Positions 50,846-59,158 of a stretch of 64,000 nucleotides of DNA are shown piece by piece. This DNA comes from Cellulomonas soli (lineage in GTDB: Bacteria; Actinomycetota; Actinomycetes; Actinomycetales; Cellulomonadaceae). Location: positions 930,001 through 994,000 of the forward strand of contig NZ_JACBZJ010000001.1 of NCBI RefSeq assembly GCF_013409305.1, written 5' to 3'. Each line of letters begins with the position of its first letter. Position 1 is the first letter of the stretch. Under the pieces are notes generated by a model, which saw nothing but the letters and a program-made list of their open reading frames with translations, was not told where the DNA came from and ran no database searches. A program made the translations under genes and the position numbers.

Positions 50846-52708
50846 ATGGGTCCCATGCCTCAGCTGCGATCCCGGACCGTCACCCACGGCAGGAACATGG
50901 CCGGTGCCCGCGCACTCCTGCGCGCCTCCGGCGTGGCCCGTGAGGACATCGGCAAGCCGATCATCGCCGTCGCGAACTCCTTCACCGAGTTCGTCCCCGG
51001 CCACACGCACCTGCAACCCGTCGGCCGGATCGTCTCCGAGGCGATCCACGCGGCCGGCGCGGTGGCCCGCGAGTTCAACACGATCGCGGTCGACGACGGC
51101 ATCGCGATGGGCCACGAGGGCATGCTCTACTCGCTTCCCTCGCGCGACCTGATCGCCGACTCGGTCGAGTACATGGTCCAGGCGCACCGCGCCGACGCGC
51201 TGATCTGCATCTCCAACTGCGACAAGATCACGCCCGGCATGCTCATGGCGGCGTTCCGGCTGAACATCCCCACGGTCTTCGTCTCCGGCGGCCCGATGGA
51301 GGGCGGCTCGACGGTCCTCACCGACGGCTCGAGCCGCACCCGGCTCAACCTGGTGACCGCGATCTCGGACGCGGTGGCCGACACGGTCTCGGACGCGGAC
51401 ATCGACCTCATCGAGGAGGCCGCGTGCCCCACGTGCGGGTCCTGCTCGGGCATGTTCACCGCCAACTCCATGAACTGCCTGACCGAGGCGCTCGGCCTGG
51501 CCCTGCCGGGCAACGGCTCGACGCTGGCCACGCACACCGCCCGCCGCGCCCTGTACGAGCAGGCAGGCCGCACGGTCGTGGACATCACGCGCCGGTTCTA
51601 CGAGCAGGACGACGCCTCCGTGCTGCCGCGCGCGATCGCCACCCGGGAGGCGTTCGACAACGCCATGTCGCTGGACATCGCGATGGGCGGCTCGACGAAC
51701 ACGATCCTGCACCTGCTGGCCGCGGCCCACGAGGCCGAGCTGGACTACGACCTGACGCACATCGAGGCGCGCTCGCGAGCCGTCCCGTGCGTGTGCAAGG
51801 TCGCCCCCAACGGCACGTACCTCATGGAGGACGTGCACCGCGCAGGCGGCATCCCCGCGATCCTCGGCGAGCTGAACCGCGCCGGGCTGCTGCACCAGGA
51901 CGTGCACTCGGTGCACTCCCCCTCGCTGGAGTCCTGGCTCAAGGACTGGGACGTGCGCGGCGGGTCGCCGTCGGACGAGGCCGTCGAGCTGTTCCACGCC
52001 GCACCGGGCCGTCGCCGCTCGGCGTCGGCGTTCTCGCAGTCGGCCCGGTGGGAGACCCTCGACCTGGACGCCGAGGGCGGCTGCATCCGCGACGTCGCGC
52101 ACGCCTACACCGCCGACGGCGGCCTGGCCGTGCTGCGCGGCAACCTCTCGGTCGACGGCTGCATCGTCAAGACCGCCGGGGTCGACGAATCGATCTTCAC
52201 GTTCTCCGGCCCGGCCCTGGTCACCGAGTCCCAGGACGAGGCCGTCGAGGCGATCCTGTCCAAGCGGGTCAAGGCCGGCGACGTCGTGGTGATCCGCTAC
52301 GAGGGTCCCCGCGGCGGTCCGGGCATGCAGGAGATGCTCTACCCGACCTCGTACCTCAAGGGCCTGGGCCTGGGCGCCGCGTGCGCGCTGGTCACCGACG
52401 GCCGGTTCTCCGGCGGCACGTCGGGCCTGTCGATCGGGCACGTCTCCCCCGAGGCGGCCGCCGGTGGCGTCATCGCCCTCGTGGAGGACGGCGACACGAT
52501 CGAGATCGACATCCCCTCACGCAGCATCCGCCTGGCGGTGCCGGACGAGGTGCTGGCCGAGCGGCGGGCCGCCCTCGAGGCTGCCGGAGGGTTCCGGCCG
52601 CGCTCGCGCGAGCGGGTCGTCTCGACCGCGCTGCGCGCCTACGCCGCGATGGCCCTGTCGGCCGACAAGGGCGCCGTGCGCGACGTGAGCGTGCTCGAAG
52701 GTCGCTGA
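50846..52708 (+). CDS. ilvD: Dihydroxy-acid dehydratase
   Basis: Penultimate step of valine and isoleucine synthesis (also precursor of leucine and pantothenate): dehydration of 2,3-dihydroxy acids. The 620-aa protein has Fe-S cluster ligands in [12 protein letters not shown] and in [21 protein letters not shown]; another conserved segment is [12 protein letters not shown]. The C-terminal [22 protein letters not shown] is diagnostic. The ATG at 50846 is preceded by GGAG at good spacing; a second ATG at 50855 would drop three residues. It is probably monocistronic, ending at a strong bidirectional terminator. IlvD and phosphogluconate dehydratase are related; motif details favour IlvD. Confidence 0.96.
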   Translation: MGPMPQLRSRTVTHGRNMAGARALLRASGVAREDIGKPIIAVANSFTEFVPGHTHLQPVGRIVSEAIHAAGAVAREFNTIAVDDGIAMGHEGMLYSLPSRDLIADSVEYMVQAHRADALICISNCDKITPGMLMAAFRLNIPTVFVSGGPMEGGSTVLTDGSSRTRLNLVTAISDAVADTVSDADIDLIEEAACPTCGSCSGMFTANSMNCLTEALGLALPGNGSTLATHTARRALYEQAGRTVVDITRRFYEQDDASVLPRAIATREAFDNAMSLDIAMGGSTNTILHLLAAAHEAELDYDLTHIEARSRAVPCVCKVAPNGTYLMEDVHRAGGIPAILGELNRAGLLHQDVHSVHSPSLESWLKDWDVRGGSPSDEAVELFHAAPGRRRSASAFSQSARWETLDLDAEGGCIRDVAHAYTADGGLAVLRGNLSVDGCIVKTAGVDESIFTFSGPALVTESQDEAVEAILSKRVKAGDVVVIRYEGPRGGPGMQEMLYPTSYLKGLGLGAACALVTDGRFSGGTSGLSIGHVSPEAAAGGVIALVEDGDTIEIDIPSRSIRLAVPDEVLAERRAALEAAGGFRPRSRERVVSTALRAYAAMALSADKGAVRDVSVLEGR

Positions 52709-52729
52709 CCTGGTCGACGCAGGCCCGCT

Positions 52730-52770
52730 CGACGGCCCCCGGCGCACACCCGTGCCGCCGGGGGCCGTCG
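52730..52770. terminator. Bidirectional terminator between ilvD and crcB
   Basis: A perfect 15-base stem (52730-52744 with 52756-52770) and 11-base loop lie between convergent ilvD and the second crcB gene. Confidence 0.8.
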
Positions 52771-52775
52771 CCGTC

Positions 52776-53150
52776 TCAGCGCCCGGTCAGCCACATGAGG
52801 CCGACACCGGCGGAGGCCGCGGCGACGCAGAGCACGAGGGTGCCGAGGGCGTTCGCCACCGCGACGCCACGCTCACCGGCCTGCACGAGCCGGACGGTCT
52901 CGACCATGGCCGTCGAGAACGTCGTGTAGCCGCCGCAGAAGCCCGTGGTGACCGCGGTGAACCAGGGCGACCCGAACCCGTGGAACAGGTGCGCGCCGTT
53001 GAGCAGCCCGATGAGCAGCGACCCCGTGACGTTGATGGTGACCGTGGCCAGCGGGAACACCCGCGCCCACCGGCCCCGGATCGAGCCGTCGACCACGAAC
53101 CGGGTCGAGGCACCCAGGCCACCGAAGAGCAGGACGAGCAGCGTGATCAC
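52776..53150 (-). CDS. crcB: Fluoride exporter CrcB/Fluc, second subunit
   Basis: A 124-aa four-helix fluoride channel subunit. Typical motifs are LLFGGLGASTRFVVDG at the start, VTINVTGSLLIGLLNG with the pore Asn, and TGFCGGYTTFSTAMVETVRL with the Phe-box and Thr-Thr-Phe-Ser. It starts with GTG at 53150, overlapping the preceding crcB stop by four bases. Paired crcB genes usually encode a heterodimer of oppositely oriented subunits. Function is export of fluoride ion. Confidence 0.94.
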   Translation of the reverse strand: MITLLVLLFGGLGASTRFVVDGSIRGRWARVFPLATVTINVTGSLLIGLLNGAHLFHGFGSPWFTAVTTGFCGGYTTFSTAMVETVRLVQAGERGVAVANALGTLVLCVAAASAGVGLMWLTGR

Positions 53151-53647
53151 CGGGCGTCCTCCTCGACCCCGCCCGCGGCCGTCGGGCCGACCGGGCCCGC
53201 GACGTCCGGGTCGAGACGCAGCCGTGCAGCCCTCCAGGAGTGGTGACGTGCACCGGCGAGGACGCCCAGCAGCGCGGCGAGGAACCCGAGGACCACGCTG
53301 ACCAGGCCGTACGCGAGCCCGGTGCCGACGTGCCCGGCCGCGCCGAGCCGCTCGACCTCGATCGCCAACGTGCTGAAGGTCGTGAAGCCGCCGAGCACCC
53401 CGGTTCCCAGCGCCAGCCGCAGGCGTCGCGTGCCTGAGGACTCCGGGCCGCGACGCACCAGCAGCTCGAGCAGCAGGCCGAGCAGGAACGCGCCCACCAG
53501 GTTCTCGACGAAGGTGGCCGTGGGCCAGCCGCCATCGACCGGGGGGACGGCCGAGGTCAGCGCGTAGCGGGCACCGGTCCCGGCCGCGCCGCCGAGGCCG
53601 ACGAGCAGGATCAGCGAGGGCGTCAGGTGTGCCGGACGGGTCGTCAA
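53147..53647 (-). CDS. crcB: Fluoride exporter CrcB/Fluc, first subunit
   Basis: Partner fluoride-channel subunit (166 aa). The family motifs are LLVGLGGAAGTGARYALTSA, FVENLVGAFLLGLLLELLV with the pore Asn, and TGVLGGFTTFSTLAIEVERL. About 35 polar residues follow the last helix, longer than usual. I prefer the TTG start at 53647, because AGGAG lies just upstream and a -10-like TATGCT at 53672-53677 would place transcription start at or inside the alternative GTG (53668). The two crcB genes overlap by four bases. I see no fluoride riboswitch in the short upstream region. Confidence 0.92.
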   Translation of the reverse strand: MTTRPAHLTPSLILLVGLGGAAGTGARYALTSAVPPVDGGWPTATFVENLVGAFLLGLLLELLVRRGPESSGTRRLRLALGTGVLGGFTTFSTLAIEVERLGAAGHVGTGLAYGLVSVVLGFLAALLGVLAGARHHSWRAARLRLDPDVAGPVGPTAAGGVEEDAR

Positions 53648-53671
53648 GAGGTCTCCTGGGGGTCGCACGGG

Positions 53672-53677
53672 AGCATA
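53672..53677 (-). promoter_or_regulatory. Candidate -10 (TATGCT) of the crcB pair
   Basis: On the minus strand TATGCT stands 24 bases before the TTG start. It leaves room for a short leader with AGGAG but none for a fluoride riboswitch. No good -35. Confidence 0.4.
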
Positions 53678-53714
53678 CCGAGCGGTCCCGGACGACCTCT
53701 GACGGCCCGCGCAC

Positions 53715-54257
53715 TCACGCGCGGGGCGAGGCCTTCCAGTCGACGACCTGGAGCGGCACGACCATCACGGGTCGGTGCTGGTGGTGAGCGAGCCGGACGG
53801 CGACCGACCCCTCGATGGCCTCCCGCACGCGGGCTCCCGCACCCGGTGAGCGGGTCCCGACGACGAAGCCCGCGGCGTCCACCGCTCGGGCGAGATGGGT
53901 CAGGGCGCGGTCCGCGCGGCCCGCCAGGTACCGGAACGACCACGGCACCGTGCTGCCGGCGAGCACCTCGGCAAGGGTTCCCTCGATGTCCTCCTGGCGG
54001 CGCTGCCAGCCGTCGTCGGCACCGTCCGGGTCGATCGCCTCGTGCAGCACCGTCCCGTCGTCGCGCTCCTCGCGCGTGTACCGCGAGCCGTCAACGAACG
54101 CGCAGCACAACTGTGAGGCGCCCGCGGCCTGCGCCCAGGCGGCAGCCGTGAGCACGACGAGCGCGGGCTGCCCCGGCACGACCCCCACGACGAGCGGGTG
54201 ACCGGCCACGGGCACCATCCGGGACGGACTCGGCTGCGGGACCTCGCGGGTGGGCAT
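53715..54257 (-). CDS. Universal stress protein-like protein
   Basis: A 180-aa protein with UspA-like features. The N-terminal strand is HPLVVGVVPGQPALVVLTAA, and the C-terminal nucleotide-binding region GFVVGTRSPGAGARVREAIEGSVAVRLAHHQHRPVMVVP matches the G-2x-G-9x-G(S) pattern of ATP-binding Usp proteins. The middle part (TREERDDGTVLHEAIDPDGA) is less conserved. The ATG at 54255-54257 follows GGAGGATC, and a TAGCCT -10 lies at 54277-54282 on the minus strand. It is monocistronic. The precise role is not known. Confidence 0.75.
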   Translation of the reverse strand: MPTREVPQPSPSRMVPVAGHPLVVGVVPGQPALVVLTAAAWAQAAGASQLCCAFVDGSRYTREERDDGTVLHEAIDPDGADDGWQRRQEDIEGTLAEVLAGSTVPWSFRYLAGRADRALTHLARAVDAAGFVVGTRSPGAGARVREAIEGSVAVRLAHHQHRPVMVVPLQVVDWKASPRA

Positions 54258-54349
54258 AGGCGATCCTCCAGCTCCGAGGCTAGGTCCGGCACGACCAACC
54301 CGCCCGTCAGGGCAGGGCAGGGCAGGGCGGGCCGGTCACGGCACGAGAG

Positions 54350-54754
54350 TCAGAGGACGCCCGCGGGCGCCTGCGCCGCCAGGCCGAACCGCGCCCGGGC
54401 GTCGGCCACGGTGCACGGGTCGAAGTCCAGCTGCTCGAGCGGCACCCCGCGGGTGAGCCCGTGCATCACGACCGGCTCCCAGGTGCGCGCGTCCGGCGTC
54501 ACCTCGAAGACGGCGTCCTGGAACACCACCACCAGACGCCGGTCGTCGAAGAAGTGCGCGTACCAGGACTCCTCGTGCGCCGGCACCATCCCCGCACGCA
54601 GGTGCGCGACGGCATCGGCGAGGTCGGACTCGTCGACGCGCACCAGCAGGAGCCGCCACGCGCCGATCGGCAGCTCCGCGAGCGCCTCGAAGGGTGACAG
54701 CGCACCCCTGTCGACGAGCGACTGCTCGACCACCACGCCCCACAGCCCGGCCAT
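54350..54754 (-). CDS. Conserved-looking hypothetical protein
   Basis: A soluble 134-aa protein without membrane segments or signal. It starts MAGLWGVVVEQSLVDRGALS and contains PIGAWRLLLVRVDESDLADA, SWYAHFFDDRRLVVVFQDAVFEV and TWEPVVMHGLTRGVPLEQLDF. The composition and codon use are those of a real gene. The ATG at 54754 follows a strong GAAGGGGA Shine-Dalgarno; an in-frame ATG at 54793 would add 13 residues. I do not recognise the family. It is divergent from the mannanase gene, with about 250 bases between. Confidence 0.75.
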   Translation of the reverse strand: MAGLWGVVVEQSLVDRGALSPFEALAELPIGAWRLLLVRVDESDLADAVAHLRAGMVPAHEESWYAHFFDDRRLVVVFQDAVFEVTPDARTWEPVVMHGLTRGVPLEQLDFDPCTVADARARFGLAAQAPAGVL

Positions 54755-54942
54755 CTCGTCCCCTTCACCCGACCAGTGCCGATCCTCCGGCATCGTACAC
54801 CTGTTCGAATCGGAGGGTGCTCAGAACCGCGAGGCGAAGCGTTTAGGACCGTGGAACCCCGCGCACCGACCTGGTTGTCTTGCGCCGGCACCCGTCCGCC
54901 GGGGCCGGCGAGCCAGCGGACGGGAGCCTCCACCCCGGGACC

Positions 54943-54987
54943 TTCCCGCCCGAGACCCTCCCGCCCGAGAACTGCCCGCCCGAGAAC
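54943..54987 (+). repeat. Three-copy 15-bp tandem repeat in the mannanase leader
   Basis: Three units of the form T/C-x-CCCGCCCGAGAxC (54943-54957, 54958-54972, 54973-54987) lie directly before the GAGG Shine-Dalgarno of the mannanase gene. Confidence 0.85.
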
Positions 54988-55003
54988 TGGAACGAGGATG
55001 TCC

Positions 55004-56407
55004 ATGAGATCTCGACCGTCCCTGCTGACCGGCGCGGTGCTCTCCGCCGCGCTGGTCGCCCTCGGCACCGCGAGCGCCGTGTCGCTGACCTCGACGGCGG
55101 CGCAGGCGGCCGACCCCGTCGGTCTGCACATCGAGGGCGCACGGCTCGTCGAGCGCGACGGCACGCCGTTCGTCGCCCGCGGCATCAACCACGCCCACAC
55201 CTGGTACACCTCCCGGACCCCCGCGGCGATCGGGGACATCAAGGCGACCGGCGCGAACGCCATCCGCGTCGTGCTCTCCGGTGGCGACCGATGGACGAAG
55301 AACGACACCGCGGACGTGGCCGACGTCATCGCCCGGTGCAAGGCGGCCAAGGTCATCTGCATGCTCGAGGACCACGACACCACCGGCTACGGCGAGCAGT
55401 CCGGCGCCGTCACGCTCGACAAGGCCGCCGACTACTTCGTGTCCCTGAAGTCCGTGCTGGTCGGCCAGGAGGACTACGTCCAGATCAACATCGGCAACGA
55501 GCCCTACGGCAACACCGCCTCGGTCAACGCCGGCTGGGCGGCCGACACCTCGGCCGCCGTGGTGAAGCTGCGCGCCGCCGGGCTGCAGCACAACATCGTG
55601 GTCGACGCCCCGTCGTGGGGTCAGGACTGGGCGGGCATCATGCGCGACCAGGCCGCGACCGTCGCCGCGGCCGACCCGCAGCACAACGTGCTGTTCTCGG
55701 TGCACATGTACGGCGTCTACTCCCAGGCCTCCACGATCAACGCCTACTTCGACGCGTTCGCGGCCAAGGGCCTGCCGCTCGTCGTCGGGGAGTTCGGCAA
55801 CACCCACTCCGACGGCGACGTCGACGAGGACACGATCCTCGCGCAGGCGCAGGCCCGCGGGATCGGCTGGTACGGCTGGTCCTGGTCGGGCAACGGCGGT
55901 GGCGTGGAGTACCTCGACCTGGTGACCGGGTGGGACCCGGCCCAGCTCTCGACGTGGGGCAAGCGCCTGGTCGACGGCGCGAACGGCCTGCGGGCCACGT
56001 CCGTGCAGGCGACCGTCTACGGCTCGTCGCCGACCCCCACCCCGACCACGACGCCCACACCCACGCCCACCGTGACGCCCACGCCGACCCCCACCCCCAC
56101 GCCCACGGCCGGCACGGGGACGTGCACCGCGACGTACGCGACGAGCAGCACGTGGCCGGGCGGGTTCCAGGGCGCGGTCACGGTCACGGCGGGTACCGCG
56201 GCCATTCCCCGCTGGTCCACCGTGCTGACGCTCCCTGCGGGGACCACCGTCCAGGGCTGGGCGGGCACCTACAGCCAGTCCGGCAGCACCCTGACCGTGT
56301 CGAACGCACCGTGGAACGGTCTGCTCGCCGCCGGCGCGAGCACCACCTACGGGTTCGTCGGCACGGGCAGCGCCCCGGCCGCGGGCACCGCGGTCGCGTG
56401 CAGCTGA
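55004..56407 (+). CDS. Secreted endo-beta-1,4-mannanase, GH5 (subfamily 8-like) with CBM2
   Basis: Cleaves beta-1,4-mannan in plant cell walls outside the cell (467 aa). A signal peptide ends near residue 36 (AAQA-ADP). The GH5 domain covers about 38-340: FVARGINHAHTWYTSR and NAIRVVLSGGDRWTKND are typical of GH5_8 mannanases. Acid/base Glu166 is in INIGNEPYG and nucleophile Glu263 in LVVGEFGNTHSDGD. A Pro-Thr linker (about 342-369) leads to a family 2 carbohydrate-binding module (373-467) with the terminal Cys pair and exposed Trp (STWPGGF, WAGTY, NAPWNG). The ATG at 55004 has GAGG six bases upstream; the ATG at 54998 is too close. A terminator hairpin follows. Confidence 0.93.
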   Translation: MRSRPSLLTGAVLSAALVALGTASAVSLTSTAAQAADPVGLHIEGARLVERDGTPFVARGINHAHTWYTSRTPAAIGDIKATGANAIRVVLSGGDRWTKNDTADVADVIARCKAAKVICMLEDHDTTGYGEQSGAVTLDKAADYFVSLKSVLVGQEDYVQINIGNEPYGNTASVNAGWAADTSAAVVKLRAAGLQHNIVVDAPSWGQDWAGIMRDQAATVAAADPQHNVLFSVHMYGVYSQASTINAYFDAFAAKGLPLVVGEFGNTHSDGDVDEDTILAQAQARGIGWYGWSWSGNGGGVEYLDLVTGWDPAQLSTWGKRLVDGANGLRATSVQATVYGSSPTPTPTTTPTPTPTVTPTPTPTPTPTAGTGTCTATYATSSTWPGGFQGAVTVTAGTAAIPRWSTVLTLPAGTTVQGWAGTYSQSGSTLTVSNAPWNGLLAAGASTTYGFVGTGSAPAAGTAVACS

Positions 56408-56475
56408 CCGCTCGAGACCGGCCGGGACCGGCCACCGGTGGACGCGGACGCTGACACGCCGCCCACCGGGACCAG

Positions 56476-56511
56476 GAGGCCGCGCATCCCCGCTCCGGGG
56501 TGCGCGGCCTC
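56476..56511. terminator. Bidirectional terminator hairpin
   Basis: A stem of 15 pairs including one G-T (56476-56490 with 56497-56511) lies between the mannanase and the convergent flavin monooxygenase gene. Confidence 0.7.
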
Positions 56512-56572
56512 TGGTGCGCGATCTCCTGGCGAACCGCCGGCAGTGCGCGGCCTCGCGGGCCCGGTCCGCGCC

Positions 56573-57961
56573 CTAGAGGGACAGCAGCCGACGCAGGTTC
56601 CGGACGGCCTCGCGCCCGCCTCGGTTCGCGCCGATGGTCGAGGCGCTCGGCCCGTAGCCGACGAGCTGGAGACGGGGGTCGGCGACGACCTGGGTGCCGT
56701 CCATCGCGATCCCGCCGCCCGGTCCGCGCAGCCGCAGCGGCGCGAGGTGGTCGAGGGCGGCCCGGAACCCGGTGCACCACAGCACCGTGCGCGCCTCGAC
56801 GTGCGCCGGGCCGTCGACCCAGCCGAGCTGCGCCGCCGTCGGCAGGGCATCGGCGCTCGACGCGGCCGAGGAGCCCGGTACGGCAGCAGAGAGGGGCACA
56901 CCAGCAGGGATGGGCACAGCAGCAGGGATGGGCACGGCGACCGTGTCCCACTGCGCGCCGTCGGCGACGAGCCGGTCGAACATCGGCCGCGCGCGCAGCA
57001 CGCCCGACGCGATGCCTTCCCGGTACGCGTCGGTCAGCGGCAGACCGGTCACACCGACGACGCTCTCCGGCGGGAGACCGGCCCGGGTCCGGGCGTCGAC
57101 GCGCGCGACGGCCTCACGCCCGACCTCCGGGGTGATCTCGCCCTCACGCCACAGCGGGGGCCGTCGGGTGACCCAGGTGGTCGTCGTCACGCGCGAGACC
57201 GCCAGCAGCAGCTGCACGGCCGAGGTGCCGCCACCGACGACGATGACGTGCCCGTCCGCGAGGTCCTCGGCCTGCCGGTAGTCCCGGGTGTGCAGCTGGC
57301 GGCCCAGGAAGGCCGACCGACCGGGGTACACCGGCCAGAACGGCTTCTGCCAGGTACCCGAGGCGTTGACCAGCCCGCGGGTCCGCCAGACCACCCGGAC
57401 GTCCTCGTCCTGCACGGCGCGGGTGTGCACGAGCAGGCGGTCGGACGCCCCGTCGACCGAGGTGTCCTCCTCGACGCGGTCGACGCGCACGGGGCGCTGC
57501 ACGTGCAGCGCGAACTGCTCCTCGTACTCGGCGAAGTAGTAGGGCACCGCCTCCGCGGCGGGCTGCGCCAGGTCGGGCACGACGAGCTCCTTGCCCGGCA
57601 GCTCGTGCACGGCGTGCGCGTCGGCCATGGTCAGCCCGGTCCACCGGAACTGCCAGGCGCCACCGGGTCGCGGGGCGTCGTCGAGGACGACGAACGTGCC
57701 GGGCGCGTCCTCCCAGCCGTCGGCGCCGACCGGCAGCAGCCCGATGCGGCGCAGGTGGTACGCGGCGGACAACCCGGCCTGTCCGGCGCCGACCACGACC
57801 ACGTCGACGTCGACCGTGCGGGGACCGGCTGCGACCTGCGCCCGACGGCGGGCCCGACGTCCGGTCACCTGCTCCGGCTGCCCCACCTGCTCGGTCTGCG
57901 GCGCACCCGCCGGGTCCGGGGTCCGCGCGCTCGCGTCCGGGGTGCGCACCGAGGAGTCCAT
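56573..57961 (-). CDS. FAD/NAD(P)-dependent monooxygenase-like oxidoreductase (CzcO-like)
   Basis: A 462-aa two-dinucleotide-binding flavoprotein. After a 50-residue disordered N-terminus the FAD site is VVVVGAGQAGLSAAYHL (55-70). The NAD(P) site is HVIVVGGGTSAVQLLLA. Further CzcO-type segments are PGGAWQFRWTG and NASGTWQKPFWPVYPG. The C-terminal TVLWCTGFRAALDHLAPL and VGYGPSASTIGANRGGREAV complete the fold. A small repeat (VPIPAAVPIPAGVP, from an 18-base repeat) sits in a loop around residue 345. The related BVMO/FMO families oxygenate ketones, amines or sulfides; the substrate here is unknown. It is convergent with the mannanase. Confidence 0.88.
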   Translation of the reverse strand: MDSSVRTPDASARTPDPAGAPQTEQVGQPEQVTGRRARRRAQVAAGPRTVDVDVVVVGAGQAGLSAAYHLRRIGLLPVGADGWEDAPGTFVVLDDAPRPGGAWQFRWTGLTMADAHAVHELPGKELVVPDLAQPAAEAVPYYFAEYEEQFALHVQRPVRVDRVEEDTSVDGASDRLLVHTRAVQDEDVRVVWRTRGLVNASGTWQKPFWPVYPGRSAFLGRQLHTRDYRQAEDLADGHVIVVGGGTSAVQLLLAVSRVTTTTWVTRRPPLWREGEITPEVGREAVARVDARTRAGLPPESVVGVTGLPLTDAYREGIASGVLRARPMFDRLVADGAQWDTVAVPIPAAVPIPAGVPLSAAVPGSSAASSADALPTAAQLGWVDGPAHVEARTVLWCTGFRAALDHLAPLRLRGPGGGIAMDGTQVVADPRLQLVGYGPSASTIGANRGGREAVRNLRRLLSL

Positions 57962-58138
57962 GACCGGTCCAACGTACCCGCTGCCCTCGCGTTGCGGACC
58001 CCCGGTGGACGCACGTCACACGACCGCCACAGGGCGACCACCCGACTGCCGCACCCGCGGGCACCCGCCGGGACGAACCGGGACGACCCGGGACGCCCCG
58101 GCACCGACGCGTGGCCGGTCCCGTGGTGGGATGGGCCC

Positions 58139-59158
58139 ATGACCAGCGCACCGACCGGCAGCCCGCACCCGGAGGCCGGTCCGCCGCGGGTGCACCGGTC
58201 CTCCGGTCCGCTCGACCCCGCGCAGGCCGAGGCCGTGCGGGTCCTGGCCCGACGCACCGCGACCCACGACGGCGTCGCGCCCCTGTCGGAGCAGCCTCTG
58301 CTGTGGCTGGAGGAACCGGACGCGCCCGTCGAGCACCTGCTCGTGACCGGTGCCGACGGAGGCGACCTGCTCGCCTACGCCCAGCTCGACATCGGATCGG
58401 CGTCGCAGGTCAAGGCCGAGCTCGTCGTCGCCCCGGCGGCACGCCGTCGCGGCCTCGGCACCGCCGTGCTGGCGGCCGCGCGGCAGGTGGCCGACGACCA
58501 CGGCTCGCCGCGCCTGGCGGTCTGGGCGCACGGAGACCTCCCGGCGGCCCGGGCGCTGGCCGCACGCGACGCGTGGTCCGTCGTACGCGAGCTGTGGCAG
58601 ATGCGCCTGACCCTCCCCGAGCCGCACGGTGCCGACGACGAGCCCGGGCGCCCGCTGCCCGCCGGCGTCACGGTCCGCACGTTCGTACCCGGGCAGGACG
58701 AGGAGGCGTGGCGGCGCGTGAACGCGCGGGCGTTCGCCCACCACCCGGAGCAGGGCCGGATGACCGCGCAGGACCTGCGCGCCCGCGAGGCCGAGCCCTG
58801 GTTCGACGCCGACGGCTTCCTGCTCGCCACCCGGGACGAGCAGCTGCTGGGCTTCGTCTGGACGAAGGTGCACGCGGCCGGCGAGCTCGGCCCGGGGCCG
58901 GTGGGTGAGATCTACGTGCTGGGTGTCGACCCCGACGCGCAGGGGCTCGGGCTCGGCGGTGCGCTGACCCGGCGGGGCCTGGCGACGCTCGCGGCCCGGC
59001 ACCCGCACGGCCTGCGCGACGTCGTGCTCTACACGGACGCGTCCAACACCGTGGCGGTGCGCACCTACGAACGTGCCGGGTTCGTCCGGTCGGCCGTCGA
59101 CGTCATGTTCGCCACCGATACCCACCGTTCACCCAGCGGTGCCACGATGGTCCGATGA
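58139..59158 (+). CDS. mshD: Mycothiol synthase (GNAT acetyltransferase)
   Basis: Last step of mycothiol synthesis: transfer of acetyl from acetyl-CoA to Cys-GlcN-Ins. The 339-aa protein has two GNAT domains in tandem. The first has [21 protein letters not shown] as its CoA loop, the second [21 protein letters not shown]. The segment [21 protein letters not shown] and the end [16 protein letters not shown] are typical of MshD. It starts at ATG 58139 and overlaps ppk1 by four bases (ATGA). Mycothiol is the main low-molecular thiol of actinobacteria, which helps place the organism. Confidence 0.94.
   Translation: MTSAPTGSPHPEAGPPRVHRSSGPLDPAQAEAVRVLARRTATHDGVAPLSEQPLLWLEEPDAPVEHLLVTGADGGDLLAYAQLDIGSASQVKAELVVAPAARRRGLGTAVLAAARQVADDHGSPRLAVWAHGDLPAARALAARDAWSVVRELWQMRLTLPEPHGADDEPGRPLPAGVTVRTFVPGQDEEAWRRVNARAFAHHPEQGRMTAQDLRAREAEPWFDADGFLLATRDEQLLGFVWTKVHAAGELGPGPVGEIYVLGVDPDAQGLGLGGALTRRGLATLAARHPHGLRDVVLYTDASNTVAVRTYERAGFVRSAVDVMFATDTHRSPSGATMVR

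Noticed and set aside
54834..54847. LacI-like half palindrome (CGAAGCGTTTAG) upstream of the mannanase gene.
   Set aside because: Only about half of the positions are symmetric; too weak to call an operator without comparative data.
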